A DNA stretch of 11,691 bases from DASXPG01 sp036493755. GTDB taxonomy: Bacteria; Gemmatimonadota; Gemmatimonadetes; Gemmatimonadales; JACORV01. A model generated the notes under the pieces. The model saw only the letters and a program-made list of their open reading frames with translations. It did no database searches and had not been told where the DNA came from. The stretch spans positions 1 to 11,691 of the forward strand of contig DASXPG010000033.1 of assembly GCA_036493755.1 (NCBI GenBank), in the 5' to 3' direction. This document shows, one piece after another, positions 1-6,199 of this stretch; the stretch's first letter is position 1; every line of letters begins with the position of its first letter. The position numbers were made by a program, and so were the translations under genes.

Positions 1-429
1 AACCAGAGCGACCTCGCCAAGGCGGCGCAGTCCACGACGACGGTGATGACGACGCTCCTGGCGTCGATCGCCGGCATCTCGCTGCTGGTGGGAGGCATCG
101 GCATCATGAACATCATGCTGGTATCGGTGACGGAGCGGACCCGCGAGATCGGCATCCGGCTCGCGATCGGCGCGCGCGGGAGCGACGTGATGTGGCAGTT
201 CCTCGTCGAGTCGGTAGTGATGAGCCTGCTGGGCGGCTTGATCGGCGTCGCCGTCGGGTTCGCCGGGTCGATCATCGTGCAGCGTACCACCGGCTGGGGG
301 ACCGCGATCGTGCCGCAGATGGTCGCCATCGCGCTGGGATTCTCGGCGGCGGTCGGAATCTTCTTCGGCTTCTATCCGGCCCGGAAGGCCGCCGCGCTGG
401 ATCCCATCGAGGCGCTCCGGTACGAATAG
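1..429 (+). CDS. MacB-type ABC transporter permease, C-terminal part (partial)
   Basis: The open frame runs from the first base to a TAG stop and gives the last 142 residues of an FtsX/MacB-type permease; the start lies left of the window. The FtsX domain is clear: a membrane segment at about residues 19-43 ends in GGIGIMNIMLVSV, followed by the cytoplasmic TERTREIGIRLAIGA loop. Further membrane segments lie at about 69-94 and 103-124, and the family-typical end PARKAAALDPIEALRYE follows. MacB-like permeases work with a cytoplasmic ATPase and often a periplasmic adaptor in exporting peptides, drugs or lipoproteins, but the substrate cannot be read from this piece. The tail looks more like classical MacB than the two ADOP permeases further right, so an ATPase gene may lie just upstream, outside the window. 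Confidence 0.93.
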   Translation, partial: NQSDLAKAAQSTTTVMTTLLASIAGISLLVGGIGIMNIMLVSVTERTREIGIRLAIGARGSDVMWQFLVESVVMSLLGGLIGVAVGFAGSIIVQRTTGWGTAIVPQMVAIALGFSAAVGIFFGFYPARKAAALDPIEALRYE

Positions 430-433
430 CCCC

Positions 434-449
434 GGTTGTAAGGACAACC
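434..449 (+). terminator. Small hairpin after the MacB-type permease gene
   Basis: A perfect 6-bp inverted repeat, GGTTGT then ACAACC with loop AAGG, begins 4 bases after the TAG stop. No T-run follows, so it could be a weak terminator, an RNA 3'-end stabiliser or chance. The rest of the 110-base gap up to the receiver gene shows only two CTGCAG sites and the ribosome binding site of the next gene. Confidence 0.22.
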
Positions 450-539
450 CCGCAAGTCCGCATCTCACCATCTGACATCAGCGCCGGCGCCGCTGCAGCA
501 TCATTTCCCCTGCAGGTACTCATTGCCCGAGGGGACGCC

Positions 540-935
540 ATGTACCGTCTTGCCGTAGTGGAAGACAATCCCGACAACCGGCTGCTCGTTCACGCGATGC
601 TGGACGACGCCTACGACATCGTGGAATTCGGCGACGGCCATTCGGCTCTCGAAGGCCTCAAGGCGGCGCGGCCCGACCTGGTACTGCTCGATATCTCTTT
701 GCCCGGCATGGACGGCGTCGAGGTGCTGGCGCGGCTGCGCCGCGATCCCGACACCGCCACGCTCCCCGTCATCGCCCTCACGGCACATGCGATGGCGGGC
801 GATCGAGTCCGTTTCATGAATGCCGGCTTCGATGATTACGTGACCAAGCCGATTGCCGACGAGGGTCTGCTCTTCGCCGCCATCGAGCGATGGCTGGCAC
901 CCGACGCGGTGGGCGGCGCCCGCCGCGGATCCTGA
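540..935 (+). CDS. Stand-alone response-regulator receiver protein (CheY/DivK-like)
   Basis: The 131-residue product is a single receiver (REC) domain with no output domain. The acidic pair E8-D9, the phospho-acceptor D51 (in LVLLDISLPGMDG), T81 and K103 (in DYVTKPI) are all present, so the phosphorylation site looks intact. Such proteins take a phosphoryl group from a histidine kinase and act through protein contacts. The frame is open upstream to about 192, but that part overlaps the permease gene. The ATG at 540 follows GAGGGGA at 529-535 and is where the conserved fold begins. No kinase lies nearby, so the partner is unknown. The gene is convergent with the hydrolase gene, with 3 bases between stop codons. 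Confidence 0.93.
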   Translation: MYRLAVVEDNPDNRLLVHAMLDDAYDIVEFGDGHSALEGLKAARPDLVLLDISLPGMDGVEVLARLRRDPDTATLPVIALTAHAMAGDRVRFMNAGFDDYVTKPIADEGLLFAAIERWLAPDAVGGARRGS

Positions 936-955
936 AGGCTATTCCTTCAGCATCC
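927..955. terminator. Hairpin over the stop codons of two convergent genes
   Basis: CTGAAGG at 932-938 pairs with CCTTCAG at 944-950 around a 5-base loop. After one C:C mismatch the stem continues with GGAT (927-930) and ATCC (952-955). The structure covers the TGA of the receiver gene and the TAG of the opposing hydrolase gene, so it could work for both strands. There is no T-run on either side, so it is not a textbook intrinsic terminator. Confidence 0.4.
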
Positions 956-1688
956 AGTCCACCGCCGCGGCGGCAGTAAAACGCGGGGTGTGCCCGCCAT
1001 CGAACTCCTGGAAGGTGACATCGTAGCCGGCCTGCCGCAGCTCGGGAACGATGCGCCGGCTGGCCATGTCGATCGGAAGAATCGGATCCTGCCGGCCGTG
1101 CGAGATGAAGATGCGCGGATGCCCGTGGACCGGGGTGGTGGTTTCCGGGACGAAGCCGGGTGAAAAGGCGACGATCCGCCCGAAGAGATCGCCGTTGCCG
1201 CAGCCTAACGCCAGCGCGTACGACGCCCCATCCGAAAAGCCTTCGAGAATCACCCGCGACGCATCCACCCGGGCCCGGTCGAACGACTCGGCGAGGGCGT
1301 GATCGATGGCGGAGAGGTCGGGCCCGAAGTCGCCGCGAATCGCATCCCACGACACATCGGCCGAATCGAGCACCAACAGCAGGAAGCCGCGCGACTCGGC
1401 GGAGGAGCCGAGCACGCCGAGGGGCTCGTCGTGCCGCTGGGTGGCGCCGTGGAGGCCGAGGACCAGCGGCCAGCTGCGTGATGCGCTGTAGCCGCTCGGC
1501 GCGAGCAGAAAGGCCTGGCGATTTCCGGGAAGCGCGAGCGTGTTCATGCCAGGAGCCAGCGTCTTCGTCGGTGTCCGGGGGCGCGCGGAGAGCCGGCATG
1601 ATCCGCCCGGCATGGTCCGCCGGCGTCCCGGCAGAAGCGCGAGAGACGCGGACGCGAGTGATCCCAGGAATTCGCGCCGGTCAGCCAC
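939..1688 (-). CDS. Probable Tat-exported alpha/beta hydrolase (esterase/depolymerase-like)
   Basis: The 249-residue protein has an alpha/beta-hydrolase fold of the carboxylesterase / PHB-depolymerase-like type. The oxyanion-hole region is LVLGLHGATQ (75-84), the nucleophile elbow is GFSDG with S152, the acid is probably D201 (SHGRQDP) and the base H233 (GGHTP). The N-terminus DRREFLGSLASASLALLPG has the twin-arginine RRxFL pattern (R4-R5) and a short hydrophobic stretch, suggesting Tat export, though no clear cleavage site is seen. The start is GTG at 1688: the frame closes upstream at a TGA, and later ATGs (M26, M48) would remove the Tat motif. No good Shine-Dalgarno is visible. It is divergent from the secreted protein at 1820. 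The substrate is not predictable. Leu161-Gly162 is encoded TTA-GGC. Confidence 0.88.
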   Translation of the reverse strand: MADRREFLGSLASASLALLPGRRRTMPGGSCRLSARPRTPTKTLAPGMNTLALPGNRQAFLLAPSGYSASRSWPLVLGLHGATQRHDEPLGVLGSSAESRGFLLLVLDSADVSWDAIRGDFGPDLSAIDHALAESFDRARVDASRVILEGFSDGASYALALGCGNGDLFGRIVAFSPGFVPETTTPVHGHPRIFISHGRQDPILPIDMASRRIVPELRQAGYDVTFQEFDGGHTPRFTAAAAVDWMLKE

Positions 1689-1819
1689 GGCGATGCTCGT
1701 ACCATTGAAGGCTCACGGACACACCTGACGCTTGGGCGGAGGACGGGGATTCAGCGGATCGGGCCTCCAGTCTGGGACGCGGCGGAAACCAGCGGCCTTC
1801 GACAGGCGTCGTAGTGCGC

Positions 1820-2962
1820 ATGAAAAACCTCTTCCGATACCTGCCGATCGTCCTCGTCACCGGTGTTCTTGCCCCGGTGCCCGCATCAGCCCAGAGCCGG
1901 GACATCTCCCTGGACGCCGGCCAATGGGTCGCCTCCGACAGCGTCCGGACCGAGTCGTACCTGGGCAGGCCGAGCCTGTACATCAATCGCGGTGTGGCGC
2001 TGGCCCGGAATGTCGAGATGCAGGACGGGACCTTCGAGTACGACATGGCCGCGACGCCCCGCACCACCTTCCTCGGCTCCGTCTTCCGGGCGAAGTCACC
2101 GCGATTCTCCGAGGTGATCTTCTTCCGGCCCGGCAGTTCCGGAGATCCGCAGTCGGTTCAGTACGGACCGGCCTTCAACAACCTTGGCGTGGCCTGGCAG
2201 ATCTACCAGGGCGATGGTGCGAATGCCGTCACCACCATCCCCCGCGAGCAATGGGTTCATGTCCGCGTGGTGCTGGCCGGCGCGACCGCGCGCATGTACT
2301 TCGGACCCGATACGGCGCCGCTGCTGGTCGTGCCGCTGCTCGCGGGTGCGGGCGGCACCGGCCTTGGTGTCTGGGCCGGCGCATTCGGGCGCGGCGCGTA
2401 CTTCTCCAACATCCGTTACGCGCCGGCCACCGAGGCGGTGAGCGCGGCGCCGCCGCCTCCGATGCCGGCGGGGACGATCACCAGCTGGGAATTGTCTGAT
2501 CCGATTGGACCGGCGGAATTCTCCCCCACCATGCTTCCCGATCTCTCGCGCCTGCGCTGGACGCATGTGTCGCCCGAGGCCGCGGGCTTTGTGCTGGTCA
2601 ATCGCTACCAGGAACAGCCGCATGCCAGCGCGCCGACCAATGCCAATCAGGAAATACTCGTCGACAGCGTGATGACCGGGAAAGTCGAAGGATCGAAGAT
2701 CGTCTACGCCCGAACCACGATCGACGCGCCCCGCGACGAGATCCGGCGGCTCCACTACGGGTACAGCGACGGCGTGGTGATCTACGCCAACGGCCGGCCG
2801 CTGGTCTTCAACATGAATCCACAGGGAATGCGCGGGCTCGGTGCTATGGAAAAGGCCGGTGACGCCGTCTACTTGCCGCTCAAGCGGGGCCGTAACGAAA
2901 TCGTCTTTGCGGTGATCGAGCTCGGTGCCGGCTGGGCCTTCTGGGGACGCCTCGATCCCTGA
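1820..2962 (+). CDS. Secreted two-domain protein, concanavalin A-like (LamG/DUF1080-like) beta-sandwich
   Basis: The 380-residue protein begins with a standard signal peptide, MKNLFRYL then a hydrophobic core, with likely cleavage after PASA (residue 24). Residues about 30-200 resemble concanavalin A-like lectin/glucanase domains: FEYDMAA, FLGSVFRA, WVHVRVVLAGATARMYF, GLGVWAGAFGRGAYFSNIRYA. This fold binds or cleaves carbohydrate, but I see no confident catalytic pair, so binding is at least as likely. After a Pro/Ala linker at about 210, residues about 225-380 look like a jelly-roll domain (VVIYANGRPLVFN, YLPLKRGRNEIVFAVIE, GWAFWGRLDP). GTG at 1814 is an alternative start two codons upstream; ATG 1820 is preferred for the signal peptide. 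Neither has a strong ribosome binding site. The gene ends one base before the convergent zinc-finger gene. Confidence 0.85.
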   Translation: MKNLFRYLPIVLVTGVLAPVPASAQSRDISLDAGQWVASDSVRTESYLGRPSLYINRGVALARNVEMQDGTFEYDMAATPRTTFLGSVFRAKSPRFSEVIFFRPGSSGDPQSVQYGPAFNNLGVAWQIYQGDGANAVTTIPREQWVHVRVVLAGATARMYFGPDTAPLLVVPLLAGAGGTGLGVWAGAFGRGAYFSNIRYAPATEAVSAAPPPPMPAGTITSWELSDPIGPAEFSPTMLPDLSRLRWTHVSPEAAGFVLVNRYQEQPHASAPTNANQEILVDSVMTGKVEGSKIVYARTTIDAPRDEIRRLHYGYSDGVVIYANGRPLVFNMNPQGMRGLGAMEKAGDAVYLPLKRGRNEIVFAVIELGAGWAFWGRLDP

Positions 2963-2963
2963 G

Positions 2964-3242
2964 TCAGTACTCCGCGAAGGCGTCGTCGGGATAGCAGTAC
3001 AGCCAGCGTTCGCCCACCTCGGCCGAGGCGATGACCTTATGCCCGCTGGCGTGGGCGTGCTTGCTGGCGTGCTGGTTAGACGAGCTGTCGCAGCATTGCG
3101 TGGTGCCGCACTCCTGGCAGGTCCGCAGATGCACCCAGCGGTCCCCGGTCTTCACGCACTCTTCGCAGACCCGTTTGCCCGTAGGCAGCCGGACCTTCTT
3201 GACCGCCTTGATATGGACGCAGGCGCCATCGCCATCAGCCAT
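2964..3242 (-). CDS. UBP-type zinc finger protein
   Basis: The 92-residue protein is almost entirely a ZnF-UBP (BUZ) domain. The ligand-type residues are C8, H10, C26, C29, C42, C45, C50/C51, H58, H62, H68 and possibly C83. In eukaryotic deubiquitinases and HDAC6 this fold binds the free C-terminal Gly-Gly tail of ubiquitin. Here the aromatic pocket positions look kept (W36, Y82, Y84 in WLYCYPDD), but the arginine that usually follows the CG pair appears to be D52. Bacterial members are common and their function is unknown. The ATG at 3242 has a good ribosome binding site (GAGGA, 5 bases away) and is where homology starts, although the frame is open further upstream. It lies 20 bases after the stop of the flavoprotein gene, so the two are almost certainly co-transcribed. 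Confidence 0.9.
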   Translation of the reverse strand: MADGDGACVHIKAVKKVRLPTGKRVCEECVKTGDRWVHLRTCQECGTTQCCDSSSNQHASKHAHASGHKVIASAEVGERWLYCYPDDAFAEY

Positions 3243-3262
3243 CCGATTCCTCTTTTCGTCCG

Positions 3263-4948
3263 TTACTCGTGCAGAACCTGGTGTACGAAGGAAATCGCGA
3301 TCGACCCCTCGCCCACCGCCGAGGCCACGCGCTTGACGTTGCCGCCGCGCACGTCGCCGACCGCAAAGACGCCGGGTAAGCTGGTTTCGAAGAGGTGCGG
3401 AGCGCGAGGCAGCGACCACGCCGCCTTGCCCAGCTCTTCCTTCACTAGCGCCGGCCCGGTCTTCACGAATCCGGCGGCATCGAGCGTGACACAGCCCTTG
3501 AGCCATGCGGTGGTCGGCACCGCGCCGGCCATCACGAAGACATGACGGATGTCGCGGGTCTCCAGCGTTCCGGTCTTCTTGTCACTCCACTGGAGCCGCT
3601 CGAGGTGGGCGTCGCCCTCGAGCCCGACGATTTCGGTTCCGGTGCGCAGCTCGATCGCGGGGCTCTCTTCGATGCGCCGGATCAGGTAGCGCGACATGGT
3701 ATCCCTGAGACCGTCGCCGCGGATCAGCATGTGTACCCGCGCCGCCGATTGGGCGAGATACACCGCTGCCTGGCCCGCCGAGTTCCCGCCGCCTACCACG
3801 ACGACCTCGTCGCCGCGGCAGAGCTGCGCCTCGATGAAGGTCGCGCCGTAGTAAATCCCCGCGCCCTCGAACTGCGCCTGGTTGCCGATCGCCAGCCGGC
3901 GATAGGCCGCGCCGGTGGCGATGACGATGGTACGGGCGCTGATCATCGAGCCGTCGTCCAGCTCGATGGCGTAGGGCTTTCGCTCGCAATGGAGTCGGCG
4001 CGCGCCCGTCGCCACCAGCAGCTGCGCGCCGAACTTCTGGGTCTGGTCGTAGGCGCGTGACGCCAGCTCCTGGCCGGTGATTCCCGTGGGGAACCCGAGG
4101 TAGTTCTCGATCCGCGAGCTGGTTCCGGCCTGGCCGCCCGGCGCGTTGCACTCGATGACCAGCACATCGAGTCCCTCCGACGCTCCATAGACCGCCGCCG
4201 AGAGCCCGGCGGGTCCGGCGCCGACGACAAGGACGTCGCGCAGATGCGTCTTGTCGACCGCCGCATTGAAGCCGAGGCAGTCCGCGATTCTGGCGTTGTC
4301 GGGATTGCGCAGTACCGCGTCGCCACGGCAGATGAGAATCGGCACATCGTCGAGACCCACGCCGAAATGGTCGAACAACTCCTGGACACCGGAATCGTGA
4401 TCGAGATCGATGTAGGAATAGGCGTGGTCGTTACGGGTGAGGAATTCCTGGATGCGCAGCGTACCGGGCGAATGCCGCGAGCCGACCAGTACCACGTCGC
4501 CGAAGCCCTGGGCGATCAGCTCCAGCCGCCTCAGGATGAAGGCGCGCATGATGATTTCGCCGAGCTCGCTGTCGGTCTGCACCAGATCCAGCAGCTGCTC
4601 CTGGCTCAGCTCGATCACTTCGCCGGCTTCGGCGACCTGTCCGCGCGCGAGCGACGGACGGCCCGAGAGCATGCTGATGTCGCCGCTGAACTGCCCGGCG
4701 CGATGCGCGACGATCAGGGTCGCGTCCTGCTCGGCCGCCCGGACGACGTTGATGCGCCCCGAGACCACGACGTAGAAAGGACGTTGTCCGGCGCCGACGT
4801 CGAACAGCACCTCACCCTCGCGCGTGGGGCGGCGATGCCCGCGCGCCGCAACCCGCTCGATCTGCGCCGCGGTCAGAATCGGAAAGATTCCCGGGCGCGC
4901 CTGAGTCAGGGTGGCCTCCTGCTCGGCGAGGGCTGCGGTGTCGCTCAT
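3263..4948 (-). CDS. FAD-dependent thioredoxin-reductase-like protein with N-terminal cNMP-binding-like and glutaredoxin-like domains
   Basis: The 561-residue multidomain flavoprotein has three parts. (1) Residues about 20-135 form a cyclic-nucleotide-binding-like beta-barrel (FYVVVSGRINVV, FSGDISMLSGRPSLARG). (2) Residues about 145-230 resemble a glutaredoxin/thioredoxin fold (VVLVGSRHSPGTLRIQEFL, VPILICR), with no cysteines where CxxC would be. (3) Residues about 237-560 match thioredoxin reductase: FAD motif GAGPAGLSAAVYG, GPGGQAG, NAD(P)-binding GGGNSAGQAAVYLA and the C-terminal FAVGDVRGG. The usual redox CxxC is replaced by GATF in IYYGATFIEA, so classical thioredoxin reduction is not expected. 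The cNMP pocket also departs from the CAP pattern. GTG at 4963, with GGGG 4 bases upstream, is an alternative start five codons earlier; ATG 4948 is preferred. It probably lies in an operon with the zinc-finger gene downstream. Confidence 0.9.
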   Translation of the reverse strand: MSDTAALAEQEATLTQARPGIFPILTAAQIERVAARGHRRPTREGEVLFDVGAGQRPFYVVVSGRINVVRAAEQDATLIVAHRAGQFSGDISMLSGRPSLARGQVAEAGEVIELSQEQLLDLVQTDSELGEIIMRAFILRRLELIAQGFGDVVLVGSRHSPGTLRIQEFLTRNDHAYSYIDLDHDSGVQELFDHFGVGLDDVPILICRGDAVLRNPDNARIADCLGFNAAVDKTHLRDVLVVGAGPAGLSAAVYGASEGLDVLVIECNAPGGQAGTSSRIENYLGFPTGITGQELASRAYDQTQKFGAQLLVATGARRLHCERKPYAIELDDGSMISARTIVIATGAAYRRLAIGNQAQFEGAGIYYGATFIEAQLCRGDEVVVVGGGNSAGQAAVYLAQSAARVHMLIRGDGLRDTMSRYLIRRIEESPAIELRTGTEIVGLEGDAHLERLQWSDKKTGTLETRDIRHVFVMAGAVPTTAWLKGCVTLDAAGFVKTGPALVKEELGKAAWSLPRAPHLFETSLPGVFAVGDVRGGNVKRVASAVGEGSIAISFVHQVLHE

Positions 4949-4985
4949 CCCGTACACTCGCACGCAACCCCGCGAAACTCCAGTC

Positions 4986-5008
4986 GCGCCGGCGGCCGCG
5001 TCCGGCGC
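4986..5008 (-). terminator. Hairpin between the Met/His-rich gene and the flavoprotein gene
   Basis: A perfect 7-bp inverted repeat, GCGCCGG (4986-4992) and CCGGCGC (5002-5008), with a 9-base loop touches the TAG stop of the upstream minus-strand gene. No T-run follows on the minus strand. It may reduce read-through or protect an RNA end. The short gap to the flavoprotein start holds no other clear promoter element. Confidence 0.22.
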
Positions 5009-5757
5009 TAGTGCTCGTGGTCCTCGTCACCCCAGATGACCTTGGGGTCGTTCGAGGCGAACACGTCAGCATGGACCATCCAGCCGAAGATCCGCGGGAA
5101 GAACCGGCCGCCGGCCGCGTCGCAGGCCTCCTGGGTAGCAATCGGACTCTTTGGCCCGAAGAGCGGCTTGCCGTTCTGCGTGTCGGTCCAGCGCTCGGGA
5201 TGCCCCGCGGGCGGCAAGCACCAGTTCACGTGCTCGTGCCACCGCGCGACCGAAAGCGGCACCCGCTCGTTGAGCTGGTCCTCCGTGAGAGCGGGCCGCC
5301 CGGTGTACATCGCCCCGGTCAGCTCCCAGCCGCCCGAGGACGTTTTCTTGTACAGCAGCGACGTTGGTTTGTCAGGATCGAAGCCGAATGCCGCGCGCAG
5401 GCCATTCTGCCGGTTGGTGTAGTGATAGACGTGCTGCGGCACATTGGGCGCGAAGATCCGGTAACCGTCGGCTTCGGCGACGTGCACATCGCGATATTTC
5501 TGGAGCGCGGCACGCAGCGTAGTGACCAATCCGGCGGCGCGCGCGGAGTCGGCTGCGTTCGGCGGACGCATCGCGGTCATGTGCATGTGCGGGTCGCCGG
5601 ACCTCGGCATCGCCATCGATTCCATCGCCGCCGCCGAGGCGCGATCGGAGGTATCCATCGCCATGCCGGGCATGGCCCGGGTTTGACCCAGTAGCGCCGG
5701 TGCGGTCCCGGCCAGCCCCAGCATCGCCACCACAAACGATCTCGCCTTCCTGCTCAC
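5008..5757 (-). CDS. Secreted Met/His-rich protein of unknown function
   Basis: The 249-residue product has a signal peptide (SRKAR, then a hydrophobic stretch to about residue 24). Right after it comes a Met/His-rich stretch, residues 29-63, with nine Met and HMHM (57-60), resembling soft-metal-binding Met motifs of periplasmic copper proteins. The rest looks like a conserved globular domain: a helix near 74-90 (AAGLVTTLRAALQKYRD), HVYHYTN (109-115), WHEHVNWC (173-180), the motif FGWMVHADVF and an acidic/His tail DEDHEH. C180 and C212 could form a disulfide. I do not recognise a named family; copper handling is only an inference from composition. The GTG start at 5757 is well supported by AGGAGG on the minus strand, 5 bases upstream. 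The flavoprotein gene follows in the same direction after about 45-60 bases. Confidence 0.82.
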   Translation of the reverse strand: MSRKARSFVVAMLGLAGTAPALLGQTRAMPGMAMDTSDRASAAAMESMAMPRSGDPHMHMTAMRPPNAADSARAAGLVTTLRAALQKYRDVHVAEADGYRIFAPNVPQHVYHYTNRQNGLRAAFGFDPDKPTSLLYKKTSSGGWELTGAMYTGRPALTEDQLNERVPLSVARWHEHVNWCLPPAGHPERWTDTQNGKPLFGPKSPIATQEACDAAGGRFFPRIFGWMVHADVFASNDPKVIWGDEDHEH

Positions 5758-5762
5758 AGCCC

Positions 5763-5768
5763 CCTCCT
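5763..5768 (-). promoter_or_regulatory. Strong ribosome binding site deciding a GTG start
   Basis: On the minus strand AGGAGG lies 5 bases before the GTG at 5757. It is the best Shine-Dalgarno sequence I saw in the window and supports the GTG start of the Met/His-rich secreted protein over the internal ATG codons. Confidence 0.75.
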
Positions 5769-5807
5769 CGATGGAACGTTCTCCCCTTAGACGCCGGCCC
5801 CGTCCAA

Positions 5808-5836
5808 ATCATAATTGCAACCCTTTTGAACCTTCA
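5808..5836 (-). promoter_or_regulatory. Candidate promoter of the Met/His-rich protein gene
   Basis: In the AT-richer divergent gap, the minus strand has TATGAT (5813-5808), a 5 of 6 match to a -10 box. TGAAGG lies 17 bases upstream (CTGAAG at 18), only a weak -35. The predicted RNA leader is about 45 bases. It fits the gene direction but rests on sequence match alone. Confidence 0.3.
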
Positions 5837-5839
5837 GGC

Positions 5840-5870
5840 GTCTATATATTCACCTTTGTCTACCAAATAG
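5840..5870 (+). promoter_or_regulatory. AT-rich control region upstream of the first PadR gene
   Basis: This short AT-rich stretch in GC-rich surroundings contains TATATATT (5843-5850), a plausible -10 region, and a direct repeat GTCTA at 5840-5844 and 5858-5862 (18-base period). No good -35 box sits at the normal distance from TATATATT. PadR regulators commonly repress their own promoters, so the repeat could be part of an operator, but it does not resemble the inverted repeat found before the second PadR gene. Confidence 0.3.
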
Positions 5871-5881
5871 GCGGGTGCGGC

Positions 5882-6199
5882 GTGCTGGGTGAGTTCGAGC
5901 AACTGGTCCTGATGGCGGTGATGCGCGTTGGCGACGATGCGTATGGCGTCCCGGTGCATGCCGAGCTGAAGCGGCGGACCGGCCGGAATCCCTCGGTCGC
6001 GGGGGTCTACAAGGCGATGGAGCGGCTGACGGAAAAGGGATTTCTGTCGGTCCGCGTCGGGCCGCCGACCGCCGAGCGGGGCGGGCGCCGCAAGCAGCTC
6101 TACACGGTGACCGGCGCCGGGCGGAAGGAATTGCGGGCGTCTCTCGGCGACATCCGCCGCATGGCGCATGGCCTCGATGTCGGGCTCGAGCCTTCCTGA
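5882..6199 (+). CDS. PadR family transcriptional regulator (first pair)
   Basis: The 105-residue winged-helix protein is typical of short PadR repressors. Residues 1-33 (LGEFEQLVLMAVMRVGDDAYGVPVHAELKRR) give the first helices. The recognition region is PSVAGVYKAMERLTEKGFL (37-55), and the wing ends in GGRRKQLYTVTGAGRKEL (67-84). It lacks the GTLDLLIL start of the second PadR in this window and belongs to a different subgroup. The frame is open from 5771, but conserved sequence begins at the GTG at 5882, with AGGCGGG a few bases upstream. Its TGA overlaps the ATG of the permease gene by one base (TGATG), so translation is probably coupled and it likely controls that pair. The inducing signal is unknown. 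Confidence 0.9.
   Translation: MLGEFEQLVLMAVMRVGDDAYGVPVHAELKRRTGRNPSVAGVYKAMERLTEKGFLSVRVGPPTAERGGRRKQLYTVTGAGRKELRASLGDIRRMAHGLDVGLEPS

Noticed and set aside
492..515. Pair of CTGCAG palindromes in the gap before the receiver gene
   Set aside because: Six-base palindromes are expected by chance in GC-rich DNA and no larger symmetry or regulator context supports an operator.
192..539. Upstream extension of the receiver gene
   Set aside because: It overlaps the permease gene in another frame, is Arg/Gly-rich, and the receiver fold and ribosome binding site both place the start at 540.
3243..3506. N-terminal extension of the UBP zinc finger gene
   Set aside because: It overlaps the 3' end of the flavoprotein gene and shows no homology; the ATG at 3242 has its own ribosome binding site.
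3582..4151. Possible separate gene or frameshift in the flavoprotein region
   Set aside because: The flavoprotein frame is continuous with all expected motifs in order; the alternative frame is Arg-rich and featureless.
5771..5881. N-terminal extension of the first PadR protein
   Set aside because: It translates the divergent AT-rich promoter region and lies outside the conserved winged-helix fold.
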